A DNA stretch of 64,000 nucleotides from Larkinella rosea (GTDB lineage: Bacteria; Bacteroidota; Bacteroidia; Cytophagales; Spirosomataceae). Shown in pieces: positions 1 to 7,436 of this stretch (the first letter of the stretch is position 1; every line of letters starts with the position of its first letter). The notes under the pieces are model-generated. The model was not told the DNA's origin. It worked only from the letters and a program-made list of their open reading frames with translations, and searched no databases. The stretch lies in assembly GCF_003858635.1 (NCBI RefSeq), contig NZ_RQJO01000008.1:1178001-1242000 (forward strand). The letters are read 5' to 3'. The position numbers and the translations under genes are program-made.

Positions 1-1
1 G

Positions 2-121
2 GCCAATGCGACGCTGAAAAATACCGGTGCGGTGCCGGAACCGCACGAATGGGCTTTGCTTTTTCTGGCGGCCATCTGGATTTTTTATCTCTGGCAAAAA
101 GGCGGTTATGTGGGCCTTTGA
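2..121 (+). CDS. C-terminus of a PEP-motif, exosortase-sorted protein (5' partial)
   Basis: Reading from base 2, an open frame enters from outside the window and stops with TGA at 119-121. The tail contains Val-Pro-Glu-Pro, then a hydrophobic segment (WALLFLAAIWIFYLW), then Gln-Lys and a short end. This motif, membrane span and positive charge is the layout of PEP-CTERM-type sorting signals cut by exosortases. It overlaps the start of the exosortase N gene by 14 bases, so the two are probably translationally coupled. Established knowledge: exosortase N systems of Bacteroidota are encoded beside their own dedicated substrates (MSEP-CTERM or VIT-domain proteins). Which of these this is cannot be told from 39 residues. 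Confidence 0.6.
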   Translation, partial: ANATLKNTGAVPEPHEWALLFLAAIWIFYLWQKGGYVGL

Positions 122-1169
122 CCTGACCTTTGGGCTCGGACTGGCGTTGGCGGCTTATGTGCTGCTGACGCCCGCCCGTCGCCGGTGGACCGTCCTGCTC
201 GGCGGCCTGGCGCTGGCATCGCCCGGTTTGCGGTGGGTGACGGCGGTTTTTGGTTTCCCGATCCGGCTGCAACTGAGCGCGTGGGTTGTGGCCATTTTAC
301 AGGCTTTGGGTGCCGATGCCACTGCAAATGGCAACCTTATCCGGCTGAATGGCGTCGATTTTGCGGTCGATCCGGCCTGTATGGGTTTGCAAATGACCGG
401 TTTGTCGGCGCTAACGGGCTTGTTTCTGATCATTCATCTGGAAAACCGCACGCGAACGTATCTCTCGTTCGGCTGGCTGACAGGAGTTGCCGGTGGGGTC
501 GGAATGTTGCTGATACTGACCAATTTACTGCGGATTCTGGCATTAGTGATCTTCCGGATTGCACCCGAAAATCCGTTGCACGATGCCATAGGCATTGCGT
601 GTCTGGTAGTGTACCTGCTGATTCCGCTGACCTGGGGCTTGCCGCGGCTTTACGAGCGGGTCGGAAAGCCGCGGCCGCCGGTTTTGGGTCTGGGCTGGAC
701 GCGGCTGGCAATGCTCTATGGCTTGATGGGGCTGGCCGGGTTTGGGGTGGTTCAGCGGAGTCAGCCGAATTCGTCGGTCACGTTTCCGATTCCGGCGGGG
801 TATACGAAAAAACAATTGGAAAACGGCTTCAGCCAATACAGCAAAACCGGGTCGCTGGTTTACATAAAACCGGTTCGGACGGCCTACAGTGCCGAACACA
901 GCCCGGCGGTGTGTTGGCGGGGAAGTGGTTACGAATTTGGAAAGATTGAAGAGGAACTCATCGGAGGGCATCGGGTTTACAGCGGAACGCTTCAGCGCGG
1001 GCGCGAACGACTGTATACGGCCTGGTGGTTCACAAACGGCACCTGCCGCACCATCAGCCAGTTCGATTTCCGCTGGCGAATGCTCCGGGGTGAACCCGCT
1101 TTCGGGCTGGTCAACGTAACCGCTACCCGACCCGATGCGCTGACGGATGCCGTTCAACGGTGGTATTGA
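108..1169 (+). CDS. xrtN: Exosortase N (XrtN)
   Basis: Integral membrane transpeptidase-like enzyme expected to cut PEP-type C-terminal sorting signals at the inner membrane. From the ATG at 108 it is 353 aa. The catalytic triad of the exosortase family is visible: Cys91 in DPACMGLQ, Arg142 in TNLLRI and His158 in NPLHDA, embedded in about eight hydrophobic segments. After residue ~230 a soluble, probably periplasmic domain with two Cys (CWRGSGYEF, GTCRTISQF) follows, as in exosortases with a fused C-terminal domain. A GTG at 27 would add 27 residues, but these overlap the upstream gene and are not membrane-like, so 108 is chosen. The overlapping upstream frame ends in a PEP-motif tail, its likely substrate. 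Confidence 0.85.
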   Translation: MWAFDLTFGLGLALAAYVLLTPARRRWTVLLGGLALASPGLRWVTAVFGFPIRLQLSAWVVAILQALGADATANGNLIRLNGVDFAVDPACMGLQMTGLSALTGLFLIIHLENRTRTYLSFGWLTGVAGGVGMLLILTNLLRILALVIFRIAPENPLHDAIGIACLVVYLLIPLTWGLPRLYERVGKPRPPVLGLGWTRLAMLYGLMGLAGFGVVQRSQPNSSVTFPIPAGYTKKQLENGFSQYSKTGSLVYIKPVRTAYSAEHSPAVCWRGSGYEFGKIEEELIGGHRVYSGTLQRGRERLYTAWWFTNGTCRTISQFDFRWRMLRGEPAFGLVNVTATRPDALTDAVQRWY

Positions 1170-1696
1170 CTGTTTCTTTGTTGTATTTTACGGTAACTTA
1201 TTGACTATGAATAATTAATGTGATTGAGGTCTGGCCGGTTTTTTGCATTATAACGGAGAATAAAGTAGCGACAAGCGAACCATTTTGACTGGAAGATGTT
1301 ACAATGACAGTTAAAAATCGTTTATCGTTTTCAGACGTTCAGTATGTTATTTGCATGATTTACGAAACCGTAAACTATAAATGACACAAGCGACATGATT
1401 TTTGGCCGCATAGCGGACGAATGTTTCCGGGTCGCCGGTGCGATAGAAAATAAGTCGTTCTCACTTTCCACCGTGCCTGTAGATACGCAACCTTCTCCCG
1501 CTAATTGCGTACCTAAAGCCACGGGAACGAATTTCGGGGGCTTGTTCTTCTACAACCATGTCGTGCCTACGGCACTTAATCGGCTCGTTGTTAATGAATG
1601 GTATAGTTTGCTTTGTAAATTAATAAACTTGAAACCGGATCAACTACTGAGCTGAAAGGTTTGGATGGGGAATACAAAATTCCTGTCTGTTTAGGT
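1170..1696. other. Intergenic region, no convincing gene
   Basis: About 530 bases between xrtN and the metallopeptidase gene. An 86-codon frame at 1395-1655 has no recognisable protein features or good start. The only structure I see is a small perfect inverted repeat, GTGCC-TAC-GGCAC, at 1563-1575. No clear TAnnTTTG promoter box was found close to the next gene. Confidence 0.5.
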
Positions 1697-2758
1697 ATGA
1701 AACATTTTAAGTGTACGCACTGCGGAGAACCGAACTATTTCGAGAATAGCCGATGTACGCACTGTGAATACCCACTCGGTTTTGTGGCCCGTGAGCTGGA
1801 ATTGCTTCCGCTAATAGCGCAGGATGCTGAGACATTCCAGATTTACGGTCAGGATGAGACCTTGTATCGCTATTGTGCCAATCACCAATACGGCGTTTGT
1901 AACTGGTTGGTGGAAGACGGTCACTCGCGGTATTGCGAAGCCTGCAAGCTGAACCGGACCATTCCCAATTTGAGCAAACCAGCCTATTTGCAGCGCTGGA
2001 AAGTCATCGAAACCGCCAAACACCGGCTGATTTATTCGCTCCGGCGCATGAAACTGCCGATCATCGGCAAATCGCTCGATCCGGAGCGGGGGCTTTCGTT
2101 CGATTTTCTGGCCGATGGCACTCAGAAACGCGTCCGAACCGGCCACATGCGGGGCCTGATTACCATCAATATTGTGGAAGCGGATGACATCGAACGGGAA
2201 ATGACCCGCCAGAAAATGGACGAACCGTATCGAACCGTTCTGGGCCATTTCCGGCACGAAATCGGGCATTATTACTGGGATCGTCTCATCCGAAACACCG
2301 ACCGGATCGACAATTACCGCGAACTGTTCGGCGACGAGCGCCAGAGTTACAAAGATGCGTTGCGAAACCATTACCAGCAGGGGCCACCGGCGGGCTGGAA
2401 TCTGAACTACATCAGCGCCTACGCCAGCGCCCACCCGTGGGAAGACTGGGCCGAGACCTGGGCGCATTACCTGCACATTCTGGATACGCTGGAAACGGCT
2501 TATGCCTTCGGGTTAAGTCTTCAATTTCAGTCGGTTATCGATTCGGTGAACGGGGTTCAGGAAGAAAAAATCGATCCGTACGATCCCGAAAATTTCAAGA
2601 CGCTGATGGATTTGTGGGGGCCGCTGTCGTTTGCCATGAACAACCTGAACCGCAGCATGGGGCATCCGGATCTGTATCCGTTTGTCATTCCGCCGGGTGT
2701 TATGGAAAAACTGAGCTTTATTCACCGGATTTGTTACCAGGCCCGGAAAAGCTACTAA
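1697..2758 (+). CDS. Zinc-ribbon, putative zinc metallopeptidase
   Basis: A 353-aa cytoplasmic protein (no signal peptide). The N-terminus carries a zinc ribbon with CTHCGE and CTHCEY pairs, then a second Cys cluster (YCANHQYGVCNW ... YCEACKLN). The centre holds HEIGH at residues 187-191 (HExxH, gluzincin-type catalytic zinc site) followed by YYWDRL. This layout matches the family annotated as putative zinc-binding metallopeptidase with an N-terminal zinc ribbon, of about the usual length. The ATG at 1697 is chosen because family members begin directly with M-K-x-F-x-C-x-x-C; an upstream in-frame TTG at 1661 is less likely. The stop codon overlaps that of the convergent ABC transporter by 4 bases. 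Substrate unknown. Confidence 0.8.
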   Translation: MKHFKCTHCGEPNYFENSRCTHCEYPLGFVARELELLPLIAQDAETFQIYGQDETLYRYCANHQYGVCNWLVEDGHSRYCEACKLNRTIPNLSKPAYLQRWKVIETAKHRLIYSLRRMKLPIIGKSLDPERGLSFDFLADGTQKRVRTGHMRGLITINIVEADDIEREMTRQKMDEPYRTVLGHFRHEIGHYYWDRLIRNTDRIDNYRELFGDERQSYKDALRNHYQQGPPAGWNLNYISAYASAHPWEDWAETWAHYLHILDTLETAYAFGLSLQFQSVIDSVNGVQEEKIDPYDPENFKTLMDLWGPLSFAMNNLNRSMGHPDLYPFVIPPGVMEKLSFIHRICYQARKSY

Positions 2759-4581
2759 ACCGTCAGTCGCCGGTAAAACCCTTCTTCCAGTTCCAGCAAG
2801 TCCTGGTGCGTACCGCGCTCGACGATTTCGCCGTTTTGCACCACTAGAATTTCGTCTGCGTGCTGAATGGTGCTAAGTCGGTGGGCAATCACCAGCGTGG
2901 TCCGGTTTGCCATCAGCCGGGTCAATGCTTCCTGCACCAGCTTTTCCGATTCGGTATCCAGCGCCGAAGTGGCTTCGTCCAGAATCAGAATGGGCGGATT
3001 TTTCAAAACCGCCCGGGCAATGCTGATGCGCTGCCGCTGCCCGCCCGATAATCGACTTCCCCGGTCACCGATCATGGTTTGGTAACCCTGCGGCTGGGCC
3101 ATGATAAATTCGTGGGCGTTGGCAATTTCGGCTGCCCGCATTACTTCCTTTTCCGTGGCCGTGCTGCCGAACGCGATGTTGTTGAAAATGGTATCGTTGA
3201 ACAGAATGCTTTCCTGGGTCACGATGCCCATTAAATTACGGAGCGAATGCATCGTGCAATCCCGTAAATCTACGCCATCGATCAGAATCCGGCCTTCGGA
3301 GGGGTCGTAGAAACGCGGGATCAGGTCGGCAATGGTCGATTTTCCCCCTCCCGACGAGCCCACGAGGGCAATGGTTTTGCCTTTTTCGAGCGTAAAACCG
3401 ATGTTTTTCAAAACCGGTCGGTCGGGCTGGTATGCAAACGAAACGTTCTGAAGTTCGATGTTTTGTCGAAAACCGGGTAGTTCAATCGCGTTGGGTTTGT
3501 CCTGAATAACCGGCACGGTATCGATCAGTTCCAGCACGCGTTCGCCCGACGCAATTCCGCGCTGCGAACCGCTGAAGGCATTGGAAATTTCCTTGGCCGG
3601 GCGCGTTACCTGCGAGAAAATCAGGAGAAACGTGATGAAGTCCGACGCGGATAAATCCGACTGGTGCGTCAGGACCAGCGAACCGCCGTAAAGTAAAATG
3701 ATGGCGACCACCGAAATGCCCATGAATTCGGAAAAGGGCGACGCCAGCTCGCGCCGGTTGGCCAGCGACCGCACGGCTTTGCGATACCCATCGTTTTCGG
3801 TCTGAAATTTTTGAGTTACGAACGGTTCGGCGTTGAAGCCCTTCACGACGCGCATTCCGCCGAAGGTTTCGTCGAGCAAACTCAGAATGCCGCTCAGCCG
3901 CTGTTGCCCGGCCTGCGCATCCTGTTTCATGCGCCGGACGAGCATGGCAATAAAACCGCCCGAAACCGGGATGACCAGCAACGCAAAAAACGTCAGGTTG
4001 ACCGAAATGCTAAACAGCGTAATGACGTAGGCAACCAGCAAAAAAAGCTCTTTGGAAGCCGCCGAAAGGCTGTTGGCAATCGAATTTTCGACTTCCTGCA
4101 CATCGGTGATGGTGCGGGCGATGAGGTTTCCTTTGCGTTCGCTCGAGAAAAAACCGAGGTGTAGCTGAATGGCCTTGGTAAAAACCGTCTCCCGCAACCG
4201 CGCCACCATCCGGGCTTTGAATCCTTCCAGTTGCCTGACCGATAGATACTTAAATAGATTGTTCAGCAAAACCGTCGTCACCACGATCACGCAGACGAAC
4301 TGCAGGGCGCCGAGTTTGCCGTATTGTCGGAAAAAATGCGCGAAATAATATTGAAAGATTTCCGTGGGCGTCGTCTCAAACGACAACTTTGGGGGAGGTT
4401 GGTTGAGGAGTGCCTGCAACTTGACCGGGTCTATTTTATCGAAAAGAACGTCCAGTAACGGGATCAGCAGCGTAAAGTTCAATACCCCGAACACGCTGGC
4501 TAACAACGACGTAAGCAGAAACGGCGCCAGAAAGCGGCCCAGCGGTCGGGCGTAGGAAAGTAAGCGAAAATAGGTTTTCAT
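2755..4581 (-). CDS. MsbA-type ABC exporter (fused permease and ATPase)
   Basis: A 608-aa half-transporter: an N-terminal six-helix exporter domain (residues ~15-310) fused to an ATPase domain. Walker A is GSSGGGKS, the Q-loop lies in IVTQESILFND, the ABC signature is LSGGQRQRISIARA, Walker B is ILILDEATSALD, and the H-loop is IAHRLST. It resembles the MsbA/lipid-flippase group, so lipid or drug export is likely; the substrate cannot be fixed from sequence. ATG 4581 is preferred over a TTG nine bases upstream because a perfect -7 box (TATCTTTG on this strand, 4588-4595) sits only six bases before it, implying an almost leaderless message. It is divergent from the PadR gene. Confidence 0.85.
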   Translation of the reverse strand: MKTYFRLLSYARPLGRFLAPFLLTSLLASVFGVLNFTLLIPLLDVLFDKIDPVKLQALLNQPPPKLSFETTPTEIFQYYFAHFFRQYGKLGALQFVCVIVVTTVLLNNLFKYLSVRQLEGFKARMVARLRETVFTKAIQLHLGFFSSERKGNLIARTITDVQEVENSIANSLSAASKELFLLVAYVITLFSISVNLTFFALLVIPVSGGFIAMLVRRMKQDAQAGQQRLSGILSLLDETFGGMRVVKGFNAEPFVTQKFQTENDGYRKAVRSLANRRELASPFSEFMGISVVAIILLYGGSLVLTHQSDLSASDFITFLLIFSQVTRPAKEISNAFSGSQRGIASGERVLELIDTVPVIQDKPNAIELPGFRQNIELQNVSFAYQPDRPVLKNIGFTLEKGKTIALVGSSGGGKSTIADLIPRFYDPSEGRILIDGVDLRDCTMHSLRNLMGIVTQESILFNDTIFNNIAFGSTATEKEVMRAAEIANAHEFIMAQPQGYQTMIGDRGSRLSGGQRQRISIARAVLKNPPILILDEATSALDTESEKLVQEALTRLMANRTTLVIAHRLSTIQHADEILVVQNGEIVERGTHQDLLELEEGFYRRLTV

Positions 4582-4587
4582 GTGGTG

Positions 4588-4595
4588 CAAAGATA
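4588..4595 (-). promoter_or_regulatory. -7 box (TAnnTTTG) of the ABC exporter gene
   Basis: CAAAGATA on the plus strand, read as TATCTTTG on the minus strand, matches the Bacteroidota -7 consensus exactly. It ends six bases before the ATG at 4581. Confidence 0.6.
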
Positions 4596-4602
4596 CATAG
4601 AA

Positions 4603-4639
4603 GACTATGATTACGGTGATGGACTATGATAACAGTGAT
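4603..4639. repeat. Imperfect 19-bp direct repeat
   Basis: GACTATGATTACGGTGAT (4603-4620) is followed by GACTATGATAACAGTGAT (4622-4639), 16 of 18 bases alike, in the divergent spacer between the ABC exporter and padR. A role in regulation is possible but unproven. Confidence 0.5.
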
Positions 4640-4665
4640 TATTCTTCGCAATGCCTAGCTTAAAA

Positions 4666-4690
4666 GTATACCTAATATTTTTATGTATAC
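4666..4690. promoter_or_regulatory. Candidate PadR operator (two GTATAC half-sites)
   Basis: The palindrome GTATAC occurs at 4666-4671 and again at 4685-4690, two near-helical turns apart, just upstream of the padR -7 box. PadR proteins commonly bind such dyads and repress their own genes, so autoregulation is inferred. Confidence 0.35.
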
Positions 4691-4701
4691 GATCTTTTCC
4701 T

Positions 4702-4709
4702 TATATTTG
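4702..4709 (+). promoter_or_regulatory. -7 box of the padR operon
   Basis: TATATTTG is an exact TAnnTTTG match ending five bases before the ATG at 4715. The transcript would start at or next to the start codon. Confidence 0.6.
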
Positions 4710-4714
4710 TGAAT

Positions 4715-5068
4715 ATGAGCAACAATCAGCAGTTACTTAAAGGCAGTTTGTCCGTCATAATCCTGAAACTACTGGAGGAGCAGGAGCGCATGTACGGCTA
4801 CGAGATTACGCAGAAGGTAAAAGCCCTGACGGCGGGCGAGATGTCGATCACGGAGGGCGCGTTGTACCCGGCTTTGCACAAACTCGAAGCGGAAGGTTTG
4901 CTGACGACCGAAACCCAGGTGGTAGAAGGGCGAGCGCGGAAATATTACTCGCTGACGAAAGACGGCCATACCGAAGCCGTGAGCCGGATTTCGGAACTGG
5001 GCGCGATGCTGGAGAATTTGCAACGACTGTTGAACCGTGGGCTGGACCCACTAAAACCGGCTATTTGA
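4715..5068 (+). CDS. PadR-family transcriptional regulator
   Basis: A 117-aa winged-helix protein. The PadR N-terminal domain is clear: LLKGSLSVIILKLLEEQERMYGYEI, then SITEGALYPALHKLEAEGLL (recognition helix and wing), then the wing end RARKYYSLTKDG. The short C-terminal helix suits dimerisation (PadR-s2 type). ATG 4715 is used; a GTG two codons earlier falls inside the promoter. It leads an apparent operon: the next gene begins one base after its stop. Established knowledge: in Bacillota and Bacteroidota, PadR genes are often followed by membrane proteins with an N-terminal helical HAAS-like domain, as here. Likely target: its own promoter and perhaps the divergent ABC exporter. Confidence 0.88.
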   Translation: MSNNQQLLKGSLSVIILKLLEEQERMYGYEITQKVKALTAGEMSITEGALYPALHKLEAEGLLTTETQVVEGRARKYYSLTKDGHTEAVSRISELGAMLENLQRLLNRGLDPLKPAI

Positions 5069-5069
5069 C

Positions 5070-5714
5070 ATGACACTGACCACCGACCAACTCCGGGCGA
5101 TCGACCGCCACCTGCGGAAAGACAACTGGCTGCTCAACGAAGATTTGATTGCCGAACTGGCCGATCATTACGCGAACGCTATCGAAGAACGCATGGCGAA
5201 CGATATTCCATTTGATCTGGCCCTGCTCGACATTCACAAAGGATTCGGCGGACGAAAGGGGCTGCTGAAGATGGAAGAAGATTACTACACGAACCAAAGT
5301 CGGGGATATTTCCGGCATTTTAAATCGATTCTGGGCAGTTATTTTCGATTTCCACGACTTTCTCTGACGGTTTTTGTTGCGATTGCCTTTTATCTTTTAA
5401 ATACGACCTACCCGCTCTTTTTAAAATCAATCTACCTAGGAGGAGTGTTTCTGGTTATCCTTCTTATGTCCTACGTCCTGGCATTTCGGCAATTGGCTTA
5501 CTGGCATAAATCCGGTGTTGGTCGAATGGCATTGCAAGGCGTAAATTCTGCTTTATTTATTGGCTATTATTCGCAACTGTTTTTGCCCGAAAAATTGATT
5601 CAGGGATTTCATCCGGTTTTTACGACGCTGATTTGTATGGTGTTCTTTTTATACGATATGAGCACATTGGAGCTCTTTATGAAATACACCAAAAAACGGA
5701 TCAAAACCGCCTAA
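5070..5714 (+). CDS. Four-TM membrane protein with HAAS-like N-terminus (copy 1)
   Basis: A 214-aa protein. Residues 1-75 are charged helices (LRAIDRHLRKDNW, LIAELADHYANAIEERM) typical of the short cytoplasmic domain found beside PadR regulators. Then come about four hydrophobic segments (LSLTVFVAIAFYLLN, YLGGVFLVILLMSYVL, ALFIGYYSQLF, TLICMVFFLYDM). It starts one base after the padR stop and is followed nine bases later by a paralogue of the same layout, so all three are one operon. I recognise the arrangement but not a specific function; membrane-stress sensing or transporter accessory are guesses. Confidence 0.65.
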   Translation: MTLTTDQLRAIDRHLRKDNWLLNEDLIAELADHYANAIEERMANDIPFDLALLDIHKGFGGRKGLLKMEEDYYTNQSRGYFRHFKSILGSYFRFPRLSLTVFVAIAFYLLNTTYPLFLKSIYLGGVFLVILLMSYVLAFRQLAYWHKSGVGRMALQGVNSALFIGYYSQLFLPEKLIQGFHPVFTTLICMVFFLYDMSTLELFMKYTKKRIKTA

Positions 5715-5723
5715 TTTTCGCCC

Positions 5724-6383
5724 ATGCTGACGTCCTATCAACTCAGTAGGCTCCGGTACGATCTTCGTACACTCGCTCATATCGAGTACGAAGAAGTTGA
5801 AAATGAGCTTCTGGACCATTATGCCACACTGACCGAGCAAAAAATGGCAGAAGGTCATGATGTTGAACACGCCAGTTCGTATGCCTGGGCAGAGCTGGGC
5901 GCGGGACCCGGTTTGAATGCCATTCAGCGGGACTTTGAGAAGAATATTAAAAAGCAGGTTTCTGCCCGACATCTGGAAATTTTAAAGAGTTATTTCCGCT
6001 GGCCGACGATTGTAACGACGGTTTTAATTGGCGTTCTAATTTACATCGTAACTCCTTTCATTTCGGCTCGAACTACTTTGATCGGCACCTATTTTGTCGT
6101 ACTCATTCCATTAGGCATTTTAGGGTTTTCTTACTTAAAAAGCCGTGAATTAAGTAGTAGCAGCCGTAAAATTACCTGGGCTCATTTGAATGCGAGAGCA
6201 GTTTTTATTGTGAATATTTTTCAAATGTTACTTGGCTTGCCATTCCAAGGAGATAGTTCTGCAAGGGTTCATTTTTTTCAGACAAACCTTACTGTTGTTG
6301 GTATGTTGGAGTGTGTTATCGTGGTCTACTTGCTAAGTTTTATTCAACTATACCGCGAAAATTTCCGCTACAAAACCGCCTGA
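5724..6383 (+). CDS. Four-TM membrane protein with HAAS-like N-terminus (copy 2)
   Basis: A 219-aa paralogue of the preceding gene with the same order: N-terminal helices (LSRLRYDLRTLAHIEYEEVE, ENELLDHYATLTEQKMAEG), the shared phrase LKSYFRWP/LGSYFRFP just before the first membrane span, and about four spans. The copies are clearly diverged, so the duplication is old. They may form a heterodimer or alternative partners of the PadR regulator. No enzymatic motif is visible. Third gene of the padR operon. Confidence 0.65.
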   Translation: MLTSYQLSRLRYDLRTLAHIEYEEVENELLDHYATLTEQKMAEGHDVEHASSYAWAELGAGPGLNAIQRDFEKNIKKQVSARHLEILKSYFRWPTIVTTVLIGVLIYIVTPFISARTTLIGTYFVVLIPLGILGFSYLKSRELSSSSRKITWAHLNARAVFIVNIFQMLLGLPFQGDSSARVHFFQTNLTVVGMLECVIVVYLLSFIQLYRENFRYKTA

Positions 6384-6509
6384 ATGAACCCACTAACTGA
6401 AGCTTGGGTGGCTCGGTCCGTGAGCACGATAACTCAAAATAAATCGCCAAATACGACTAAGTGCGGCCATTTCACGTTATTTGTAGCGTACAACCTTGCA
6501 CCAAACCGA

Positions 6510-7388
6510 ATGCAGTATCGATATCTGGCCATCAGCCTGCTTCTTTTCCTCAGCTCCTGCGGGATCATTTCGCCCAGTTCGTCCAAATCCGACCGGTTTT
6601 CGACCAGTCCGGAGAAGTTTCCCGTTCAGGCGGGGCTGGTCGATGAAGCATCGGGAATCGTAGCCAGCCACACGATGGACGGTCGGTTGTGGGTGGAGCA
6701 GGACGGCGGTAATCCGGCTGAAATCAGCTTGTTAACCACGGATGGTAAACTGGAAAAGCGGTTTTCGGTGCCCGGCGTTGCCAACCGCGACTGGGAAGAT
6801 CTGGCGATCGGGCCGGGGCCCCAGAGTGGGGTTTCATACCTGTATCTGGCCGATATCGGCGATAATTTCAAGCAAAACGACGTCAGCTACATCTACCGGT
6901 TTCCCGAACCGAAAAACACGAACGAATCCATCAGTGGCATCGAACGGATCAGTTTTCGCTATCCCGACGGCCCGCGCGACGCCGAAGCGGTTTTGCTCGA
7001 CCCCCAAACCCGCGATCTCTGGATTGTGAGTAAAGCGGAAGAAAAGGTGCATGTGTACCGATTGCCGTATCCCCAAAGCACAACTGATGTCATTAAGGCG
7101 GATTATTACGGCGAATTGCCGCTGAGCCTGATTACGGGTGGGAGCGTTTCGGCCGACGGCGAAGAAATCGCGCTAATTTCGTACCTGGGGGCATATCACT
7201 GGCGCCGGAAAAGTGGCCAGTCACTGGCGGATGCGATGCAGAAAAATAGCAGCAGCACCCTGGCAACCGACCCTATTGGTACGCAGAGCGAAGCGATTTG
7301 CTTCGATAAAAATAGCAATGGTTACTACACCCTTCCCGAAAAAGGCAACCAGGCTTCCGTAACTTTAAACTACTACAAACGGTTATAG
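6510..7388 (+). CDS. Secreted beta-propeller-like lipoprotein, function unknown
   Basis: From ATG 6510 it encodes 292 aa with an SPII signal (YLAISLLLFLSSCG, Cys as lipid anchor). A longer frame from 6384 begins right at the end of the preceding gene, but its extra 42 residues have no signal character. The mature part has repeated beta-rich segments with WEDLAIGP, YLADIGDN, FRYPDG, DAEAVLLDP, DLWIVSKAE and EAICFD, the pattern of Bacteroidota proteins loosely annotated as PE-PGRS-like or esterase-like six-bladed propellers. No catalytic set can be named. Likely outer-membrane or periplasmic lipoprotein. Confidence 0.6.
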   Translation: MQYRYLAISLLLFLSSCGIISPSSSKSDRFSTSPEKFPVQAGLVDEASGIVASHTMDGRLWVEQDGGNPAEISLLTTDGKLEKRFSVPGVANRDWEDLAIGPGPQSGVSYLYLADIGDNFKQNDVSYIYRFPEPKNTNESISGIERISFRYPDGPRDAEAVLLDPQTRDLWIVSKAEEKVHVYRLPYPQSTTDVIKADYYGELPLSLITGGSVSADGEEIALISYLGAYHWRRKSGQSLADAMQKNSSSTLATDPIGTQSEAICFDKNSNGYYTLPEKGNQASVTLNYYKRL

Positions 7389-7436
7389 TGGAGCGGAGAC
7401 AAAAGCACATGTTTCCTACGATAATTACTACTCGTT

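Noticed and set aside
1563-1575. Terminator of xrtN
   Set aside because: The GTGCC/GGCAC stem is only five base pairs, has no T-run and lies about 390 bases after the stop.
1395-1655. 86-codon open frame between xrtN and the metallopeptidase gene
   Set aside because: No signal, motif or ribosome site, and its composition looks non-coding. It is reported only as part of the spacer.
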